From Bradyrhizobium sp. BR 10289 (GTDB lineage Bacteria; Pseudomonadota; Alphaproteobacteria; Rhizobiales; Xanthobacteraceae), in contig NZ_JACOFR010000015.1 in assembly GCF_019455385.1 (NCBI RefSeq), positions 1-64,000 on the forward strand: 64,000 nucleotides of DNA, read 5' to 3'. The number at the start of each line of letters is the position of its first letter. Position 1 is the first letter of the stretch. The position numbers were made by a program, and so were the translations under genes. Shown here piece by piece: positions 46,573 through 54,704 of the stretch. The notes under the pieces were generated by a model that had not been told where the DNA came from, did no database searches, and worked only from the letters and a program-made list of their open reading frames with translations.

Positions 46573-47013
46573 ATGGGAAAGAAGCAGTTCGCCGCCTTGC
46601 CGTTTCGTCTGGACAAGTCCGAGCTTCGGGTGATGCTGATCACGACCAGGCGCAAGCGCAGGTGGAGTGTCCCGAAGGGGTCCCCGATCCGCAACAAGGA
46701 GCCGCATCACACGGTTGCGCTGGAGGCTTACGAGGAAGCGGGCCTCTTCGGCGCCATTGCGACGCGCGCGATGGGCAGCTTCAAGCATCGCAAGCGGAAG
46801 GGCGACCGCAAGCAGACCATGAACGTTGCCGTCTTCCCCATGAAGGTTCAGGGTCAGGAGCGGTGGTGGCCCGAAAAAGGCGAGCGGCAGGCGATCTGGG
46901 TCTCCGCGGACACGGCAGCGCGTCTGGTTCACAAGGCGGAGCTGCGGCGGTTGATCGCCCGCTTCGCGGCGCGAACGGAAAAGAGTGCGTCCCTGCCGCC
47001 GAGCGGCCGGTAG
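46573..47013 (+). CDS. Nudix hydrolase with altered Nudix box
   Basis: 146 residues from ATG 46573 with a perfect GGAGGAG site. The Nudix region is WSVPKGSPIRNKEPHHTVALEAYEEAGL (36-58 in outline). E51, E54, E55 and G57 match the metal-binding core EUxEExGU, but the usual Arg before it is Leu50 and the first Glu is shifted by one. This resembles the diphosphoinositol-polyphosphate phosphohydrolase-like rhizobial subgroup rather than MutT. Substrate unknown. Confidence 0.85.
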   Translation: MGKKQFAALPFRLDKSELRVMLITTRRKRRWSVPKGSPIRNKEPHHTVALEAYEEAGLFGAIATRAMGSFKHRKRKGDRKQTMNVAVFPMKVQGQERWWPEKGERQAIWVSADTAARLVHKAELRRLIARFAARTEKSASLPPSGR

Positions 47014-47086
47014 CAGGCTCCCGATCCGGGGCGGCGCCTCCAGGGCTGCTGCTGAACATCCATCGGCGGCGCGGCGAAGAACCTCA

Positions 47087-48058
47087 TCATCGCCGCACGG
47101 CGCGAATTCCCTTGCGAACTGCAGTGACGCTTGCAGCATGCTGCATGTCCAGGAAGCCGGCCCGCCAGCGCTGCGCCATGGCAGCTTCCGACAGGTCGAA
47201 GGACTTTTCGGGGCCGGCTTCCTCGCGGCCCGGTCGGTAGCTCAGGAGATAGACCTGGTCGTCGCGATCGAGGCCCTGAAGCTCGGCGCGGAGCTGACGC
47301 GCTTGAAGGGCGTGCCCCAGGCGCTGGAAGGTCTGGTTGCCGAAGGTCAGGTCGCTCTTGCGCTCGGCCGCGGCCTCGAGGCCGTCCGGGACCTTGCCGT
47401 CACGCGCAAAGAGATCGATGACGTAGAGCCGGAGCGCGGCGGACGTTTCGAGAACTGGATCGAATGGCGCGTTTAGCGAGAACCCGCCGTCCCCGAGCCA
47501 GCGGCCCGCAATCTGCACCGGCGCGAATTCCGGGAGGAAGCCGCAACTGGCCAGAATGTGATCCATTTCGATCGGCGCCGACGCGGAGTCGAACAGCACC
47601 GCATCGCCACTCTCGAGGTCGGTGGCGCAGATCGTGATGCGGGGACTGCCGCCGTTCAGGCGGTCGAAATCGATCAGCCGACGGAGGCGTTCGCGTGTCG
47701 GGCCGAGATCGTAGAGGCCGCCGAAATGAGATGCCGGGACCGGAAGCCGGGGATGGAAGAATCCGGCATGGCCGAACAGGCGCGTGTTGATCGAGCTTAG
47801 CCAGGCGAAGAGATGGCGAGCGTCGTTCGCTCCTGCGGACGGGCCACCTGCATGCCAATAGAGGCGCAAATTCTGCAGCCGATTGGCGCTTGGGCTTCCC
47901 GCGATCAGCGCCGCCGTGATCGCGCCTGCGGACGAGCCGGCCACCCAGTCGATTGAAGGCGCAACGGCGCTCAGGGCTTCGAATGCTCCGCCGTGATAGG
48001 CACCAAGGCCGAGGCCGCCGGAGAACACGGCAGCCGTGAGGGATCGCTCGACGTCCAT
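47087..48058 (-). CDS. Patatin-like phospholipase
   Basis: 323 residues from ATG 48058 (MDVERSLTAAVFSGG); in-frame ATGs further upstream at 48145-48151 are possible. Oxyanion hole GGLGLGAYHGG (14-24), nucleophile elbow G-S-S43-A-G, and the catalytic Asp in WLGDGGFSLNAP make a complete Ser-Asp dyad. No signal peptide is seen. It is a lipid acyl hydrolase, possibly a secreted effector or membrane-remodelling enzyme; context gives no clue. Confidence 0.9.
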   Translation of the reverse strand: MDVERSLTAAVFSGGLGLGAYHGGAFEALSAVAPSIDWVAGSSAGAITAALIAGSPSANRLQNLRLYWHAGGPSAGANDARHLFAWLSSINTRLFGHAGFFHPRLPVPASHFGGLYDLGPTRERLRRLIDFDRLNGGSPRITICATDLESGDAVLFDSASAPIEMDHILASCGFLPEFAPVQIAGRWLGDGGFSLNAPFDPVLETSAALRLYVIDLFARDGKVPDGLEAAAERKSDLTFGNQTFQRLGHALQARQLRAELQGLDRDDQVYLLSYRPGREEAGPEKSFDLSEAAMAQRWRAGFLDMQHAASVTAVRKGIRAVRR

Positions 48059-48116
48059 GGCACGGCTCAGTGCTGGGATAAAGCGAGGCCAGGCGCGACT
48101 TCGAGCAGCCGCCTGG

Positions 48117-48347
48117 TCAACGGTATCCCCGGTAACGGCGCGCATAAGCATAGCGCGGATTGATACCGCAAGAGGCGTTCGTTCCCGATGCGCTCGCCAT
48201 GCATTGGGCATAGCTGGCGAACTGGCAGTTGCCGGGATAGCCCCAAATGCGGCCCTGAAGGCAATAGCGGTCCTGCGCCATTGCGGCTGTCGAGGAGCCG
48301 AAGCTCGCCGCGATCGCGACGGCGGCCATGAGCACACGATATTTCAT
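48117..48347 (-). CDS. DUF3551 small secreted cysteine-containing protein
   Basis: 76 residues from ATG 48347 (GGAG upstream). The signal peptide KYRVLMAAVAIAASFGSSTAA is cleaved near AMAQ. The mature part DRYCLQGRIWGYPGNCQFAS, YAQCMASASGTNASCGINP and a Tyr/Arg-rich tail is characteristic of DUF3551, a family abundant in Bradyrhizobium. Four cysteines probably form two disulfides. Function unknown. Confidence 0.88.
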   Translation of the reverse strand: MKYRVLMAAVAIAASFGSSTAAMAQDRYCLQGRIWGYPGNCQFASYAQCMASASGTNASCGINPRYAYARRYRGYR

Positions 48348-48506
48348 CGGAATCTCCAATTCGACATTGAACGCCGGCTGCGAAGCGGTGTTCCAAATTC
48401 CCCGCGCAGCGCGCGGGCACCGCGCCATGCGCGAACTCCTTAACCTGTGTGAAACCGTGCGGCGCAGATCGCAGCTAAGGTGATGGGGTCTTCGATTGGA
48501 AGCCGG

Positions 48507-49703
48507 ATGCCCGAACAGTCTCCCAGCCTCAGAAACTTCACCATCAATTTCGGTCCTCAGCATCCCGCGGCGCATGGCGTGCTGCGGCTCGTGCTCGAGC
48601 TCGACGGCGAAGTCGTCGCGCGCGTCGATCCTCACATCGGATTGCTGCATCGAGGCACCGAGAAGCTGATCGAGGCGAAGCCCTACCTCCAGGCCATTCC
48701 GTATTTCGATCGCCTCGATTACGTGGCTCCGCTGACCCAGGAGCATGCCTTCTGCCTCGCCATCGAGAGATTGATGGGCATCGAGGTGCCACGGCGCGGA
48801 CAGCTCATCAGGGTGCTCTATCACGAGATCAGCCGTATCCTGTCTCACCTGCTGAACGTGACGACCCAGGCCATGGACGTCGGCGCGCTGACGCCGCCGT
48901 TGTGGGGCTTCGAGGAGCGCGAGAAGCTCATGGTGTTCTACGAGCGTGCGTCCGGCAGCCGGATGCATGCGAATTACTATCGGCCGGGCGGTGTGCACCA
49001 GGATCTTCCGCCGAAGCTGATCGACGACATCGAGGCCTGGTGCGATCCGTTCCTGCGCGTCGTCGATGACCTCGACCGCCTGCTTTCGCTCAATCGCATC
49101 TTCAAGGCGCGCAACGTCGACATCGGCAAGGTGACGCTGGAGCAGGCCTGGGCGTGGGGCTTTTCCGGCGTGATGGTGCGCGGCTCGGGCGCGGCCTGGG
49201 ATCTGCGGAAGGCGCAGCCTTACGATTGCTACGCCGAAATGGACTTCGACATCCCGATCGGCAGGAACGGCGACTGCTACGATCGCTATCTCATCCGCAT
49301 GGAGGAGATGCGGCAGTCGGTCCGCATCATGAAGCAGTGCATCGAGAAGCTGAAGTCGCCGGATGGAAGAGGTCCCGTTCTCGTGCAGGACAACAAGGTG
49401 GCCCCGCCGCGCCGCGGCGAAATGAAGCGCTCGATGGAGGCCCTGATTCACCACTTCAAGCTCTACACCGAAGGCTTTCACGTGCCTGCCGGAGAGATCT
49501 ATGTCGCGGTCGAGGCGCCCAAGGGCGAGTTTGGCGTCTTCCTGGTCTCGGACGGGACGAACAAGGCCTACAAGTGCAAGATCAGGTCGCCGGGGTTTGC
49601 CCATCTGCAAGCGATGGACTTCCTCTGCAGGGGACATTTGCTCGCCGATGTCTCCGCGATCCTGGGATCGCTGGACATCGTGTTCGGCGAGGTGGATCGC
49701 TGA
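48507..49703 (+). CDS. nuoD: NADH-quinone oxidoreductase subunit D (orphan copy)
   Basis: 398 residues from ATG 48507 (MPEQSPSLRNFTINFGPQHP), the start that aligns with other NuoD proteins; ATG 48483 would add eight. The quinone-pocket His in FGPQHPAAHGVLRL and the Tyr in IPYFDRLDYVAP are conserved, as is HRGTEKLIEAKPYLQAIPY. The gene looks intact and full length. No other nuo gene is beside it; its neighbours are a DUF3551 gene and a Bug protein gene, so it is a second, isolated copy rather than part of the complex I operon. Confidence 0.93.
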   Translation: MPEQSPSLRNFTINFGPQHPAAHGVLRLVLELDGEVVARVDPHIGLLHRGTEKLIEAKPYLQAIPYFDRLDYVAPLTQEHAFCLAIERLMGIEVPRRGQLIRVLYHEISRILSHLLNVTTQAMDVGALTPPLWGFEEREKLMVFYERASGSRMHANYYRPGGVHQDLPPKLIDDIEAWCDPFLRVVDDLDRLLSLNRIFKARNVDIGKVTLEQAWAWGFSGVMVRGSGAAWDLRKAQPYDCYAEMDFDIPIGRNGDCYDRYLIRMEEMRQSVRIMKQCIEKLKSPDGRGPVLVQDNKVAPPRRGEMKRSMEALIHHFKLYTEGFHVPAGEIYVAVEAPKGEFGVFLVSDGTNKAYKCKIRSPGFAHLQAMDFLCRGHLLADVSAILGSLDIVFGEVDR

Positions 49704-49719
49704 TCACGCTTCACGCGAT

Positions 49720-50697
49720 TTACTTTGCCGTCTCGACCCCCGCGTCCTTGATCACCTTCGCCCACTTCTTCGTCTCGTCGGCGATGAAGGCGCGAAAATG
49801 CTCCGGCTCGTCGCCAACGAGCGTTGCGCCCTGCTCGGCGAGCTTCGCCTTCACGCCCGGGTCCGCCATCGCCTTGGTCGCGAGGCCATGCAGCGCGGTG
49901 ACGATGTCCTTCGGCGTGCCCTTGGGCGCGACCATGCCGTACCAGTTCTCGACGCGCAGATCGGGAAAGCCGGCTTCCGCAAGGGTCGGCACATCGGGCG
50001 CGGTCGGTGCGCGCTCGGGCGAGCCGACCGCGATCGGCCTGAGCGCACCGACCTTGACCTGCGGCAGCAGCACGGGGAGATCGAGGAACGTCATCTGCAC
50101 CTGCTGGCCGAGCAGATCGTTCACGGCCGGCGCCGCCCCGCGATAGGGCACATGCACGATGTCGATCCTGGCCGTCAGCTTGAACAGTTCGCCGGCGAGA
50201 TGCGGCAGGCTGCCGGGGCCGGAGGAGGCGAAGTTGAGCTTGCCGGGCTGGGCCCTGGCGAGCGCGATCAGCTCACCGACGTTTTTCGCCTCCACATTGG
50301 TCGCGACGACCAGCATTTCCGGCACGGTCGCAACCAGCGTGACCGGCGTGAGGTCGCTCGCCGTGTCGTAGGCGACGCGCTCCATGCTCGGGCTGATCGC
50401 GAGCGCGCCGGCCGAGGAGATCGCGATGGTGTAGCCGTCGGGCGCGGCCTTCGCGACCGCATCGGTGCCGAGCACGCCGCCCTGGCCGCCGCGATTGTCG
50501 ATCAGCACCGGCTGGCCTGACAGTTCCGACATGCGCTGGCCGATCACGCGCGCGATGATGTCGTTGGGTCCGCCGGCCGGGAACGGCACGATCAGCTTGA
50601 TCGGCTTTGCGGGGAAATTCTGGGCCGCCGCCAATGACGGCAACAGCAGGAACAATCCAAGAAACAATTCAACGAGCAGCCTGCGTGAGATGGTCAT
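49720..50697 (-). CDS. Bug/TctC-family periplasmic substrate-binding protein
   Basis: 325 residues. The signal peptide SRRLLVELFLGLFLLLPSLA ends at AAAQ. The family core is FPAKPIKLIVPFPAGGPNDIIAR, in parts, IDNRGGQGGVLGTDAVAKAAPDGYT, in parts, and VPYRGAAPAVNDLLGQQV. Bug proteins bind carboxylates for tripartite tricarboxylate transporters; many are orphans, as here (no TctA/TctB nearby). Ligand unknown. Confidence 0.92.
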   Translation of the reverse strand: MTISRRLLVELFLGLFLLLPSLAAAQNFPAKPIKLIVPFPAGGPNDIIARVIGQRMSELSGQPVLIDNRGGQGGVLGTDAVAKAAPDGYTIAISSAGALAISPSMERVAYDTASDLTPVTLVATVPEMLVVATNVEAKNVGELIALARAQPGKLNFASSGPGSLPHLAGELFKLTARIDIVHVPYRGAAPAVNDLLGQQVQMTFLDLPVLLPQVKVGALRPIAVGSPERAPTAPDVPTLAEAGFPDLRVENWYGMVAPKGTPKDIVTALHGLATKAMADPGVKAKLAEQGATLVGDEPEHFRAFIADETKKWAKVIKDAGVETAK

Positions 50698-50719
50698 GCA
50701 AGCCTCCCGCCCGCGTTTG

Positions 50720-51502
50720 TTATTGGTTCAAAAGCTTCAGTGCTTCTTCGTGAACTCTGGCGTCCCCCGCGGCAATGATGCGGCCGCCGCCTTGCGCCGG
50801 CTTGCCTTCCCAGGTGGTGACGATGCCGCCGGCGCCGGTCACGATCGGGATCAGGGCAGCGATATCATAAGGTTTCAGCTCGGTCTCGACCACGAGATCG
50901 ACGTGACCTGCCGCCAGCATGCAATAGGAGTAGCAGTCGCCGCCATAGCGCGACAGCCGCGCGCCCTGCTCGATCCGGCCGAAAATCGCGCGGTCGCGCT
51001 CGTTCATCAGCAGCGGGGAGGTGGTGTAGGTCGTCGCCTCCGCCAGCGCGGCGCAGCGGCGGACCTGGAGCCGGCGCTCGCTGGTGGGGCCTTTATAATT
51101 CGCCGAGCCGTTGTCGCCGGAAAAGCGCTCGCCGATGAAAGGCTGGTGCATCATGCCGTAGACCGGCGTGCCCTTGTGCAGCAGCGCGATCAGCGTGCCC
51201 CAGATCGGAAAGCCGCCGATGAAGGATTTCGTGCCGTCGATGGGGTCGAGCACCCAGACATAGTCGGCGTCCTCGCGCTCATTGCCGAACTCCTCGCCGA
51301 CGATGCCGTGCTGGGGGAAGCTCGCCTTGATCAGGCGCCGCATCACCGCTTCCGCGGCGCGGTCGGCCTCCGTGACGGGGTCGAAATCTTTGGTCTTGCT
51401 CTTGTCGTCGATCGACAGCGAGGTGCGGAAGAACGGCAAAATGGTCTCGCCGGAGGCGGTGGCCAGTCGTCCGATGAAGGCGGAGAAGTCGATCACCGTC
51501 AC
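50720..51502 (-). CDS. hisN: Histidinol-phosphatase (inositol monophosphatase family)
   Basis: 260 residues. Metal-binding motifs GIVGEEFG, WVLDPIDGTKSFIGG and the C-terminal ELKPYDIAALIPIVTGAGG define the IMPase fold. FIGGFPIWGTLIALLHKG matches the HisN-type group that hydrolyses L-histidinol phosphate. hisC lies 4.7 kb away in the same window. The divergent region upstream carries a suhB/mmgR-type sRNA gene. Confidence 0.88.
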   Translation of the reverse strand: MTVIDFSAFIGRLATASGETILPFFRTSLSIDDKSKTKDFDPVTEADRAAEAVMRRLIKASFPQHGIVGEEFGNEREDADYVWVLDPIDGTKSFIGGFPIWGTLIALLHKGTPVYGMMHQPFIGERFSGDNGSANYKGPTSERRLQVRRCAALAEATTYTTSPLLMNERDRAIFGRIEQGARLSRYGGDCYSYCMLAAGHVDLVVETELKPYDIAALIPIVTGAGGIVTTWEGKPAQGGGRIIAAGDARVHEEALKLLNQ

Positions 51503-51838
51503 GGCGTATCCTCAAAGCGAAAGTCGGGTGAAGCTGTCATCTGCCTAGCTCAATTCGCTTGCCGCGTGCAGCGCTGTCTTCATTTGCACCCTGGTATTTT
51601 GGATGCCCCGAGGGCTTGCCTCATTCGAGTCATCCGCTGGCCAAATATCGATCATTGAGTTGAAAACTTAGTTCCGAACATGCCTTGTTGGTATGCAAAT
51701 GACTATCAACCCATTGAATTTCCTTATCAAAGAAACTGAATCTGGGTTTCTCTAGAAGCAAATGAGCCATGTGCATATTGCATGGGAAACGGCTCGAAAG
51801 CCCTTGCACTTTGTGCGGCGCGGCCGCATATTGTTGCG
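51503..51838. other. Intergenic region upstream of hisN and the sRNA
   Basis: 336 bases without an ORF. The stretch 51650-51780 is distinctly AT-richer. It includes CCATG-TGCATATTG-CATGG (51769-51788 region), an imperfect palindrome. The sRNA promoter candidate TTGCAC (51804-51809), 17 bases, CATATT (51827-51832) ends it. Confidence 0.45.
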
Positions 51839-51927
51839 GTGCGGTAGCGCTCTGCGTTACCGCTGCCCTCCTTGGGCGTTTCCTCCCTAGACTTGGGCCG
51901 CTTCTTCATCAGAAGCGGCCCTTTTTT
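51839..51927 (+). ncRNA. Trans-acting small RNA of the suhB/mmgR (alpha-r8) family
   Basis: About 89 nt. A 5' hairpin (GCGGTA...TACCGC, 51841-51863) is followed by an unpaired stretch with CTTGGGCGTTTCCTCCCTAG (51871-51890) that exposes an anti-Shine-Dalgarno CCTCCC. It ends in a textbook terminator: GGGCCGCTTCT-TCATC-AGAAGCGGCCC (51895-51921) and T6. This layout and the TTTCCTCCCTAGACTT word are those of the alphaproteobacterial suhB/mmgR RNAs, Hfq-bound regulators linked to carbon storage in Sinorhizobium. A promoter-like TTGCAC-17-CATATT sits just upstream. The 5' end is estimated. Confidence 0.82.
51895..51927 (+). terminator. Rho-independent terminator of the sRNA
   Basis: Eleven perfect base pairs (GGGCCGCTTCT/AGAAGCGGCCC), five-base loop TCATC, then TTTTTT. 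Confidence 0.93.
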
Positions 51928-52027
51928 CTGTCCGCTCTGTTTTCAGTTTGGGCGCGTCGAGGCGCGAAGCGAAAATACGTTCGCGCCAATCGCAGACGAT
52001 CCAGGCTATCGCAGAGAAGTTTCGCGT

Positions 52028-52918
52028 CTATTCCGCTGCGGCCTGGAACGGGCCGAGATCGCCGAACGGGATCGTGGTCGCCAGCACGTCGGCGAGCACG
52101 CCGAAGTCGGATGCGACCTGGCCAAAGCGCGGTCCGCGCTCACGCCGCCGCTCGTCCATGTAGATCGCGCGGTTGAACTCGAGCTGCACGGCATGCAGCC
52201 CGCTCGCCGGGTTGCCGTAATGTTCGGTGATGAACCCGCCGGCATAGGGCTTGTTGCGGCCGATCGAATAGCCGAGCCCGCCCATGGTCTCTTCGACCCG
52301 GTCAGGCAGCAGCGGCGTACAGCTGGTACCGTAGCGGTCGCCGATCACGATGTCGGGCCGGCGCGGCTCGTCCCTGGAGACGCCGACCGAGGGCATCGAG
52401 TGGCAGTCGACCAGCACCACGGTGCCGAACATCTGGTGCACCTTGTTGATGAGCCGGCGCAGCGCGCGATGATAGGGCTTGTACAGCGTCTCGATCCGCG
52501 CCAGCGCATCATCCACCGCGATGCGGTCGCGATAGATCTCCTGCCCGTCGCCGACCACGCGCGGAATGGTCCCGAGGCCGCCGGCAACCCGCATCGAGCG
52601 GGTGTTAGCAAAGCTCGGCAGCCGGCCGGTGAACATGCGCGGATCGAGCTCATAGGGCTCGCGATTGACGTCGACATAGGAGCGGGGAAAGTTGACCCGC
52701 ACGGTCGGAAAGCCGCGGTCGCTCAAATGACCGATCAGCTCGTCCATGAAGGAATCTTCAGACCGCCGCAGCTGCGGCAGGTCGATCCGGGAGGCTGCCA
52801 GGAATTCGTCCGGATAGGTCGAGCCGGAATGGGGCGAGTTGAAGATGACCGGCGCGCGCCATTCGGCAGGCTCGAAGATCTCGAAGGCTGGCGACACTTC
52901 GCCATCAAACCGGGTCAT
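52028..52918 (-). CDS. N-formylglutamate amidohydrolase-family protein
   Basis: 296 residues. VIFNSPHSGSTYPDEFL, FPRSYVDVNREPYELDP, VVLVDCHSMPSVG and GFITEHYGNP are the FGase-family metal and substrate motifs. The classic role is the last step of one histidine-degradation route (HutG). No other hut genes are near, and in many alphaproteobacteria this protein sits next to cpdR, as it does here across a divergent promoter region, so another amide substrate is possible. Confidence 0.88.
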   Translation of the reverse strand: MTRFDGEVSPAFEIFEPAEWRAPVIFNSPHSGSTYPDEFLAASRIDLPQLRRSEDSFMDELIGHLSDRGFPTVRVNFPRSYVDVNREPYELDPRMFTGRLPSFANTRSMRVAGGLGTIPRVVGDGQEIYRDRIAVDDALARIETLYKPYHRALRRLINKVHQMFGTVVLVDCHSMPSVGVSRDEPRRPDIVIGDRYGTSCTPLLPDRVEETMGGLGYSIGRNKPYAGGFITEHYGNPASGLHAVQLEFNRAIYMDERRRERGPRFGQVASDFGVLADVLATTIPFGDLGPFQAAAE

Positions 52919-53255
52919 CTTGTCAGGCTACGTCCCATCATCTCAGGCTTCGTCCCATGGCCCCGCAAGATCGGGCGCTGATTCGGCCGCCTGGCGGCTC
53001 TTATGTGTCGTCATTGTCCGGAATCACAACCATTCTGCCAAGCGAAAAGATGTGATCCGCGTTGGAACATGTCTTAACCTTGGGGGCAGCGAGGCGGGGA
53101 TGGCACCCAGCGGTTCGATTGATTCGCGGGCCGTTCGGGTTCACAAGGAGCCGGCAGCGCGGCCGTCCCAGGGTTAAGATTTTCACCCCAAATTTACCCT
53201 CTGTCGGGCTTAGTGACCTCTGCTGATATCCTCTGGGGATTCGACGTTTCCTGCC
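52919..53255. other. Divergent intergenic region before cpdR
   Basis: 337 bases with no ORF of note. Two GGTTAAG/CTTAACC words (about 53080 and 53173) and an AATTTACC element near the cpdR start resemble CtrA half-sites, but the full TTAA-N7-TTAA is not present. The likely cpdR promoter is in the AT-richer 53170-53210 segment. Confidence 0.35.
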
Positions 53256-53615
53256 ATGCCAAAGATCCTGCTCGCCGAAGACGACAACGACATGCGCCGT
53301 TTCCTGGTCAAGGCGCTGGAAAACGCCGGTTTTCAGGTCTCATCCCACGACAACGGCATGGCCGCCTATCAGCGGCTCCGGGAAGAGCCGTTCGAGATGC
53401 TGCTGACCGACATCGTGATGCCGGAGATGGACGGCATCGAGCTCGCCCGCCGGGCCTCGGAACTCGACCCCGACATCAAGATCATGTTCATCACCGGCTT
53501 CGCCGCGGTCGCCCTGAACTCGGATTCGGACGCCCCCAAGAACGCCAAGGTGCTGTCCAAGCCCGTGCACTTGCGAGAATTGGTCAGTGAAGTGAACAAG
53601 ATGCTGGCGGCCTAA
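53256..53615 (+). CDS. cpdR: Single-domain response regulator CpdR
   Basis: 119 residues, receiver domain only. Acidic pocket EDD at 8-10, phospho-acceptor D52 in LLTDIVMPEMDG, Thr in MFITGF and the invariant Lys in VLSKPVHLRELVSEV. The IKIMFITGFAAVAL text is that of CpdR, which in its unphosphorylated form brings ClpXP to the pole and primes CtrA and other cell-cycle proteins for degradation. Control by the CckA-ChpT phosphorelay is known for the family. Confidence 0.92.
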   Translation: MPKILLAEDDNDMRRFLVKALENAGFQVSSHDNGMAAYQRLREEPFEMLLTDIVMPEMDGIELARRASELDPDIKIMFITGFAAVALNSDSDAPKNAKVLSKPVHLRELVSEVNKMLAA

Positions 53616-53690
53616 ATCGCCCTCCTTCGGTCCTTGCACCGGCTCCCCTGAGCCGTTATAGGGACCCGACCCAACGCAAGTGGACTATTC

Positions 53691-53765
53691 GGGCGCGTAG
53701 CTCAGCGGGAGAGCACTACCTTGACATGGTAGGGGTCACAGGTTCGATCCCTGTCGCGCCCACCA
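53691..53765 (+). tRNA. tRNA-Val (anticodon GAC)
   Basis: Folds as a standard cloverleaf: acceptor GGGCGCG/CGCGCCC, D-arm GCTC-AGCGGGA-GAGC, anticodon arm CTACC-TTGACAT-GGTAG with anticodon GAC, T-arm ACAGG-TTCGATC-CCTGT, discriminator A and an encoded CCA. It reads GUC/GUU valine codons. Confidence 0.97.
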
Positions 53766-53923
53766 CGCTTCGCCTCCGGCTTCGCGTGGCACAGCCTGGA
53801 AAATCACGCGAAGCGTGTCCGGCGTAGCTCGAAGAGCGTAGACGGACTGGGGCGTTTTGCTCCGAAGGCCGAAGCCAAAGGGCGAAGGCGGTCGCTGCCG
53901 CGAGCTTCGGCTCGGCAAGCCCT

Positions 53924-54439
53924 CTATTTCAGTTCCGTGTTCGCCACTGGCATGATCGACGCAACCGACCACCCGTTTGCATCCTGGACATAGGTCTGGC
54001 TGATCAGAAACGTATTTTGTTGCGCCGGCTTGCCGGGAAGACCGCGCGTGAAGACGATCGGCACCAGGATCTGCATGACCTCGTTCGAGATCACGGCGCT
54101 GCGAAATTTCGACATGTCGGGCTCGAGGTGCCAGGTCCCCTCGTAATAGTCCTTGAAGCGCGCGGCGACCGCGTCGCGTCCGCGCGTCTCGATGCCCCGC
54201 GCAAACAACAGCGTCGCCGGTGAATTCCAGAGCAGGGCCTTCACCGCGTCGGCGTCGTGCGCATTCTGCGCGGCGATGAACTTCTCGAAGATGGTTCGCG
54301 CCTCCGCGTCATTCGCCGCGGCCAGCGCCGGTCCGGCGGACCAGACCGTTGTCGCGGCGAGAAGCGCTGCGGCTGTCGCGGCGCGTCGCGAAAATCGTCG
54401 GAATCCGATGGGGCTTCGAGACAGCTTGGACGGCGGCAT
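53924..54439 (-). CDS. Secreted NTF2-like (SnoaL/DUF4440-type) protein
   Basis: 171 residues from ATG 54439. SRRAATAAALLAATTVWSAG is a signal peptide, cleaved near ALA-AAND. The rest is an NTF2-like cone: ARTIFEKFIAAQNAHDADAV, ALLWNSPATLLFARG, then GRDAVAARFKDYYEGTW. Such folds serve as steroid isomerases, cyclases or simple binding proteins; no catalytic signature was recognised. Periplasmic. Confidence 0.78.
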   Translation of the reverse strand: MPPSKLSRSPIGFRRFSRRAATAAALLAATTVWSAGPALAAANDAEARTIFEKFIAAQNAHDADAVKALLWNSPATLLFARGIETRGRDAVAARFKDYYEGTWHLEPDMSKFRSAVISNEVMQILVPIVFTRGLPGKPAQQNTFLISQTYVQDANGWSVASIMPVANTELK

Positions 54440-54567
54440 GTTCACCTCTCTTTGGAATGACGATGAACATACCATCGATCGCCTCGCCGGCTTTTCAGAT
54501 TCGCATGATCAGCGGTCACCGCCGCATCACGGATCCGTTGGTTCACGCCATGTCGGATGCTCTCACA

Positions 54568-54655
54568 CCGTCACCCCTGAGGTGGCCGCTTCTTCAGCGG
54601 CCCTCGAAGGGCGGCGGCCCGGCTGCATCCGGGCCGTTCATCCTTCGAGGCTCCC
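54568..54655. repeat. Nested palindromic repeat downstream of the Nudix gene
   Basis: GGCCGCTTCTTCAGCGGCC is followed by nested arms CCTCGAAGG (54602-54610)/CCTTCGAGG (54642-54650) and GGCCCGG (54616-54622)/CCGGGCC (54629-54635). A dispersed-repeat type element in the gap between the NTF2-like and Nudix genes. Confidence 0.75.
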
Positions 54656-54704
54656 GGCGCGATGCTGTAAGGATTGCGCCGCTCGCACCTCCAGCGACAA
54701 CCGC

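Noticed and set aside
46107..47240. A 377-codon frame combining SdhB and the Nudix region
   Set aside because: Only the first ~130 codons look like SdhB; the rest is out of frame with the real Nudix gene. It is a pseudogene remnant read through, not a fusion protein.
52919..53255. CtrA box before cpdR
   Set aside because: Half-sites resembling TTAA are present but not the TTAA-N7-TTAA spacing, so it was not listed as a regulatory feature.
53691..53900. Possible integration site at the tRNA-Val 3' end
   Set aside because: No integrase, no direct repeat of the tRNA end was found downstream, and the sequence after it is a palindromic dispersed-repeat type rather than an island border.
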